From Rufibacter tibetensis (lineage in GTDB: Bacteria; Bacteroidota; Bacteroidia; Cytophagales; Hymenobacteraceae), in NCBI RefSeq assembly GCF_001310085.1, contig NZ_CP012643.1:2835501-2899500 (forward strand): a stretch of DNA of 64,000 nucleotides, written 5' to 3'. This document shows, in pieces, positions 60,485 through 64,000 of the stretch. The position numbers and the translations under genes were made by a program. Under the pieces are notes generated by a model. The model saw only the letters and a program-made list of their open reading frames with translations. It made no database searches and had not been told where the DNA came from. Position 1 is the first letter of the stretch; each line of letters begins with the position of its first letter.

Positions 60485-60594
60485 TAAGAGGGTGTAAGAA
60501 TCTTATTCAATGAAGTATGCAGGTGTGAATTTCCCTTCGTCTTAGAAAGTTATTTGCTTAGGCTGATTTAAATGCTTCACTCATTGTCATGTTT

Positions 60595-60660
60595 GGAGCT
60601 GTCGCTCCACTGAAGTTGCAAACTTCAGATCATAGTAGGTCCAAGTCACAGACTTGAACC
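60595..60660. repeat. Three-hairpin element
   Basis: Three stems follow each other: GGAGC/GCTCC (60595-60608), CTGAAGTT/AACTTCAG (60610-60628), GGTCCAAGTC/GACTTGAACC (60638-60660, one mismatch). All have 3-4 base loops. It lies in the 518-base gene-free stretch 60427-60944 and resembles a dispersed REP-like element. Confidence 0.6.
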
Positions 60661-60793
60661 ATGCAGAGAGAAGTGAGAAGATTAAGTAAAAAAGGTTTTT
60701 GCTACTTTCCCCTATTCCAGTCTTTCCATCGAGCGCCTCGCTTTTGGCCCTAGAAAAGCAGAAGCTAAAAGAGACAAGCATCTCAGGCCGAAA

Positions 60794-60888
60794 GGGCAGT
60801 GCGAGAGGGGAAGACGGGGCCTCGCGGCCGTGAGCGCTTTTCGCCTAAGATGAAACAGTTCAGCATAAGGGCCTCGCATTAACTGCCC
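60794..60888. repeat. GC-rich inverted-repeat block
   Basis: GGGCAGTGCGAG (60794-60805) is inverted at 60873-60888 as CTCGCATTAACTGCCC, with a 4-base insert. The inside holds GGGGCCTCGCGGCC. The higher GC than the flanks and the paired ends suggest a small repeated element or structured RNA. No gene is supported in 60427-60944. Confidence 0.45.
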
Positions 60889-60944
60889 GTTACGCCAACA
60901 ACAGCAAACTGCATTCCCAAAAAAAACAACTTACCAAGCAAAAG

Positions 60945-61883
60945 CTATTCCTGCAACAACTCCGCTAACATCCCCTCCTTCAACGCATACGCCGACACCC
61001 GTATCTTCTCCAGATTAAACTTCTCCAACGTCCAGGCAATAGCGACACACGCAACTACAATCATATCTACCCGCATCTCTAACATGCCAGGAATAGCCAA
61101 GCGTTTGGTGCGGTTCTTTTGCAGAAGCTCTTTGTATTGCTTTTGGAAAGTAGTCAGTTCCAAACTCATGTCGGGGGAGCCATTAGGATCACGAGTGATG
61201 TTTCGGGCAGCCAAGTCCATGTCAACGAGGGTGTCAAAGGTGCCGGAGGAGCCAACCAGCACCTCGGGTTGGTGCTGTAGCACCGCTGCCGTAAGTTTCT
61301 GGAGATGGTCTTGCAGGTAATGGCGTAAGGCTTTTACCTGCTCAGGTGAAATAGCCTGTTCCTGATCCTGGTAGAATTTATCCAGCAGACGTTGTGCCCC
61401 AATCTCAAAGCTCTTTTTCCAAAGAACCCCTTTTTCGGTGCCAATGATGAACTCCACACTGCCTCCGCCAATGTCCATGACCAGCACAGGTTTCGGTCCG
61501 ATTTCCATGGCGAGTTGCACACCTTTGAAAATCAGTTCAGCCTCCCGGGCACCCGAGATGACTTCCACGTCAATACCGGTTTGCTCTTTAATGGCTTGAA
61601 TTACCTCAAGGCCGTTGCTGGCGTTGCGGAGGGCGCTGGTAGCGGTGGCTTTTACCACCTCTACCTGGTGCTGGTTCATGATTTCCCTAAACTCCGTGAG
61701 CGTGTTCAACCCACGTTCACGGGCCTCTGGGGTGATTTCTCCTTTGTTGATGCCACCTTGCCCAAGCTTTACCGGCACTTTGGTTTTATACAGTGTCTGC
61801 TGCACGCCACCGGCGTCTAGTTCAACAATAAGTAAGTGGAAGGTGTTGGTTCCAAGATCTATGAGGGCGTATCTGCTAGGCAT
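60945..61883 (-). CDS. Ppx/GppA family phosphatase
   Basis: Encodes 312 residues, the single-domain short form. The ASKHA-fold motifs are IDLGTNTFHLLIVELD at 8-23 and VMDIGGGSVEFIIG near 138-151. The conserved Glu region ATSALRNASNG lies near 79-89, and the GSSGTFDTL block is also present. Enzymes of this family hydrolyse inorganic polyphosphate or pppGpp; the short form without the C-terminal HD domain is common in Bacteroidota, and the preferred substrate cannot be told from sequence. It runs leftward and is separated from the methyltransferase gene by a hairpin. Confidence 0.93.
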   Translation of the reverse strand: MPSRYALIDLGTNTFHLLIVELDAGGVQQTLYKTKVPVKLGQGGINKGEITPEARERGLNTLTEFREIMNQHQVEVVKATATSALRNASNGLEVIQAIKEQTGIDVEVISGAREAELIFKGVQLAMEIGPKPVLVMDIGGGSVEFIIGTEKGVLWKKSFEIGAQRLLDKFYQDQEQAISPEQVKALRHYLQDHLQKLTAAVLQHQPEVLVGSSGTFDTLVDMDLAARNITRDPNGSPDMSLELTTFQKQYKELLQKNRTKRLAIPGMLEMRVDMIVVACVAIAWTLEKFNLEKIRVSAYALKEGMLAELLQE

Positions 61884-62008
61884 AAGTACAAATTAAAAGT
61901 AAAGAATACGGAGAGCTCTGTTCTAAGTAAGGTCGATGTTCTTTCTGGTGCACAAAAGAAATACGACTAAATAGAAAGTTCTGGCGTGAATCTCTCTAAG
62001 AACAAAGA

Positions 62009-62054
62009 AAGTCCTTTTTAGCCTGTTTTCTGAAAAGGAGGCTAAAAAGGACTT
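62009..62054 (-). terminator. Terminator after the methyltransferase gene (palindrome family member)
   Basis: AAGTCCTTTTTAGCC (62009-62023) pairs perfectly with GGCTAAAAAGGACTT (62040-62054), with inner CTGTTTTCTGAAAAGGA. On the minus strand it lies 23 bases past the stop of the RlmI-like gene. Confidence 0.85.
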
Positions 62055-62077
62055 CAAGGGGAAACGGAGTTGTTGAA

Positions 62078-62974
62078 TTACTTCACAGAACTAAACCGGA
62101 AGAAGGTGCCCAGCGGGAGTTTCCGTTTGGCCTGGTCTTGTAGGTACAGTTCGCCCAGTTCTTCATTCTGCACGGTTTTACCAAAAGAGGCTTTAATCAG
62201 GTTGTCCAGGATGAGGGCAGAGAAACCAAGCGAATAGAGATTGATCACAAAGAAGTTGTTCTCGGGATCCAGCATCTGGGAGCAGAGCTTGATGAGTTCA
62301 TTGATCTGTTCCTCCAGTTGCCATTTCTCTCCATCGGGTCCGCGTCCGTAAGCGGGCGGATCCAGGATGATGCCTTGGTACTTGTTTCCGCGTTTTACCT
62401 CACGACGGGCATACTTCATGGCGTCTTCCACCAGCCAGCGGATGTTGTCCAGGTTACTGGCTTCCATGTTCTGTCTGGCCCAGAAATTGACTTGCTTCAC
62501 AGAGTCAAGGTGGGTGACATCGGCACCGGCGGCGTTGGCGGCTAAAGAGGCCCCACCCGTATAAGCGAACATGTTCAAAACCTTCGGCTTGCCGGGCAAA
62601 GCACAGGTACGATCATAGATGAACTGCCAGTTAGGGTCTTGCTCAGGGAACAAGCCAACGTGTTTAAAAGAAGACAAACCCAACCTAAAACGCAGCTTCA
62701 GGTCATTGTACCGGTAGTTGATGAACCATTGTTCGGCCATGCCTTTTTTCAGTTGCCACTGGCCTTTCTCCTGATTTCCTTTTTCCCGCTTGAAGGTCGC
62801 CTGCGCCAGCCTTTCCCACTCGCCCTCAGACAAGTGTTTGTCCCAGGCAGCCTGGGGCTCCGGGCGGGCCAGCACGTAGTCTCCAAAGCGCTCCAGCTTC
62901 TCAAAGTTGCCGCAATCTATCAGTTCATAATCGGTCCAGGCGCTGGTGGTCAGGAAAGAGTACATAGGTTTCAA
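62078..62974 (-). CDS. Class I SAM-dependent rRNA methyltransferase, RlmI-like
   Basis: Encodes 298 residues (an ATG 9 bases downstream is an alternative start). The SAM-binding motif VLNMFAYTGGASLAANAAGA lies near 136-155, then the acidic THLDSVKQV and, in the motif IV position, ILDPPAYGRGPDGEKW near 207-222. The N-terminal region is a short beta domain. It resembles the family that includes RlmI, which makes 5-methylcytosine in 23S rRNA, but lacks the PUA domain. The target RNA position is unknown. It is divergent from dapF. Confidence 0.85.
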   Translation of the reverse strand: MKPMYSFLTTSAWTDYELIDCGNFEKLERFGDYVLARPEPQAAWDKHLSEGEWERLAQATFKREKGNQEKGQWQLKKGMAEQWFINYRYNDLKLRFRLGLSSFKHVGLFPEQDPNWQFIYDRTCALPGKPKVLNMFAYTGGASLAANAAGADVTHLDSVKQVNFWARQNMEASNLDNIRWLVEDAMKYARREVKRGNKYQGIILDPPAYGRGPDGEKWQLEEQINELIKLCSQMLDPENNFFVINLYSLGFSALILDNLIKASFGKTVQNEELGELYLQDQAKRKLPLGTFFRFSSVK

Positions 62975-63230
62975 AAGTGGTGAAGGTGCAAAGGTACGGT
63001 TTTTGGCGTGCAGTGCTGTTCTTCTTAACAGGCCCTACATAAGCCTCCGTTGAAAGACATTTTGAGCCTGTTTTGAAGAAATACCCCGTAAACCGATTTA
63101 TGTACCAGCCCTTTAGAAAACGGAAATCAGTGTAAGTCTTTAGCATGGCGTCGGTTTTTTCATTACTTTTCAAGGTTTTTACAAAATGAATAAGGTCCGC
63201 TCTGGCGGAAAACAGTCGTATATATTCAGG

Positions 63231-64000
63231 ATGAATCTAACTTTCTATAAATACCAGGGCACCGGCAATGACTTTGTGGTGCTGGACAACCGAAATGAGT
63301 CCATAGCGCTTACCCAGGAGCAAGTGGCCTTTTTATGTGACCGCCGCAAAGGCATAGGAGCAGACGGGCTTATGTTGTTGCAGAACAAAGAAGGCTATGA
63401 CTTTGAGATGGTTTACTACAATGCAGACGGCCGGCCCAGTTCTATGTGCGGCAACGGAGGCCGGTGTTTAGTGGCTTTTGCTCAGTTTCTGGAGGTAGTA
63501 GAGAATCAGGCGTATTTCATTGCCGCCGACGGTCCTCACCAGGCGTTCCTGAAAGATGGATTGGTGCACCTGCAAATGAAGGATGTGGACACTCTGGAAG
63601 CTTTAGAGGGAGCCACTTTCCTGGATACGGGCTCGCCACATTACGTGAAGCAGGTGGAGGCGCTGCAGGAGATGAACGTGTTTGCCGAAGGCCGTGCCAT
63701 CCGCTACTCAGATCGTTTCAAGGCCGAAGGAACCAACGTGAACTTTGTGGAGCATCTGCCAGAAAACAGACTCTCTGTGCGCACCTATGAACGCGGCGTG
63801 GAAGATGAGACGTTCTCCTGCGGAACGGGAGTAACTGCCTGTGCTTTGGCCGCCAGCCAGGCCGGCTACGAAAGCCCCATTCATATACAGGTACTGGGAG
63901 GCGAACTGCAGGTAAGCTTCGAAAAAGAAGGAACCGGCTTTAAAAACGTATACCTGATTGGACCAGCGGTGCAGGTGTTCAAAGGAGAGATTACCCTTTA
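63231..64000 (+). CDS. dapF: Diaminopimelate epimerase, cut at the last stop base
   Basis: Starts at ATG 63231 and runs 256 codons to the window end, where only TA of the stop codon is visible; the protein is therefore essentially complete. It converts LL- to meso-diaminopimelate for lysine and peptidoglycan synthesis. MNLTFYKYQGTGNDFVVLDN opens the N-terminal half. The two catalytic cysteines are in SSMCGNGGRC (near 72-81) and FSCGTGVTACA (near 198-208). GIGADGLMLL and EGTNVNFVE are conserved. Upstream, 62975-63230 shows a small TCCGC/GCGGA hairpin (63193-63210 area) but no clear promoter. Confidence 0.96.
   Translation, partial: MNLTFYKYQGTGNDFVVLDNRNESIALTQEQVAFLCDRRKGIGADGLMLLQNKEGYDFEMVYYNADGRPSSMCGNGGRCLVAFAQFLEVVENQAYFIAADGPHQAFLKDGLVHLQMKDVDTLEALEGATFLDTGSPHYVKQVEALQEMNVFAEGRAIRYSDRFKAEGTNVNFVEHLPENRLSVRTYERGVEDETFSCGTGVTACALAASQAGYESPIHIQVLGGELQVSFEKEGTGFKNVYLIGPAVQVFKGEITL

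Noticed and set aside
60587-60781. 64-codon minus-strand frame in the gene-free stretch after the helical-repeat gene
   Set aside because: It runs through the three-hairpin element, has no ribosome site, and looks like a frame within repeat DNA and not a gene.
62975-63100. Another member of the TTTAGG palindrome family near 63020-63080
   Set aside because: TTTTGAGCCTGTTTTGAAG resembles one arm, but no matching right arm follows.

Overview
The window looks like a chromosomal segment from a Bacteroidota bacterium, most likely order Cytophagales, family Hymenobacteraceae (Rufibacter/Nibribacter/Pontibacter-like). This is inferred from three things. Gene content is typical: DUF4919, DUF3467, BtuG-like propeller lipoproteins and a zinc-free S14. 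Promoters have the Bacteroidota form TTTG-N19/20-TAnnTTTG, and Shine-Dalgarno motifs are used loosely. No rRNA gene, phage, insertion sequence or CRISPR array is visible. The genus assignment is an inference and has not been tested.

Layout. 1-900: a left-truncated N/G/Q-rich hydrophilic protein and a small lipoprotein. 900-5450: a minus-strand vitamin B12 uptake locus, consisting of a cobalamin riboswitch, a BtuB-type TonB-dependent receptor and two tandem BtuG-like beta-propeller lipoproteins. 5900-19850: mixed housekeeping genes, namely a DUF4919 protein, a lipocalin-like lipoprotein, 3-methyladenine DNA glycosylase, a THUMP-like methyltransferase, ahcY, a fused double GT2 glycosyltransferase, an ECF sigma factor with its putative anti-sigma partner, gmk, nadD, a STAS-like small protein, pyrH-frr, a biotin carrier protein and an M1 aminopeptidase.

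19950-51610 is one almost continuous plus-strand information-processing block: tRNA-Tyr, tRNA-Gly, tRNA-Thr, tuf, tRNA-Trp, secE, nusG, rplK-rplA-rplJ-rplL, rpoB-rpoC, a DUF3467 gene, rpsL-rpsG-fusA-rpsJ, then the S10, spc and alpha operons through secY-map-infA-rpmJ to rpoA-rplQ. Hairpins and consensus promoters cut it into transcription units. The most striking break is a perfect 22-bp terminator between rpsJ and rplC, followed by a new promoter.

51690-64000: carA, eno, a divIC/ftsB-like division gene, an HscA-like Hsp70, a TldE/PmbA protein that has lost its N-terminal half, a large secreted helical-repeat protein, a Ppx/GppA phosphatase, an RlmI-like methyltransferase and dapF, which is cut one base before the end of its stop codon. 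The intergenic DNA here holds several repeat-like palindromes: a REPIN-like inverted pair, a three-hairpin element, and a recurrent family with core TTTAG-N-CCTG ... CAGG-N-CTAAA that also appears elsewhere in the window.

I found no convincing wholly new defence or biosynthetic system. The best candidates for follow-up are the duplicated BtuG pair under one B12 riboswitch, the dispersed palindrome families, the truncated tldE, the GT2-GT2 fusion and the mRNA hairpin just in front of divIC.
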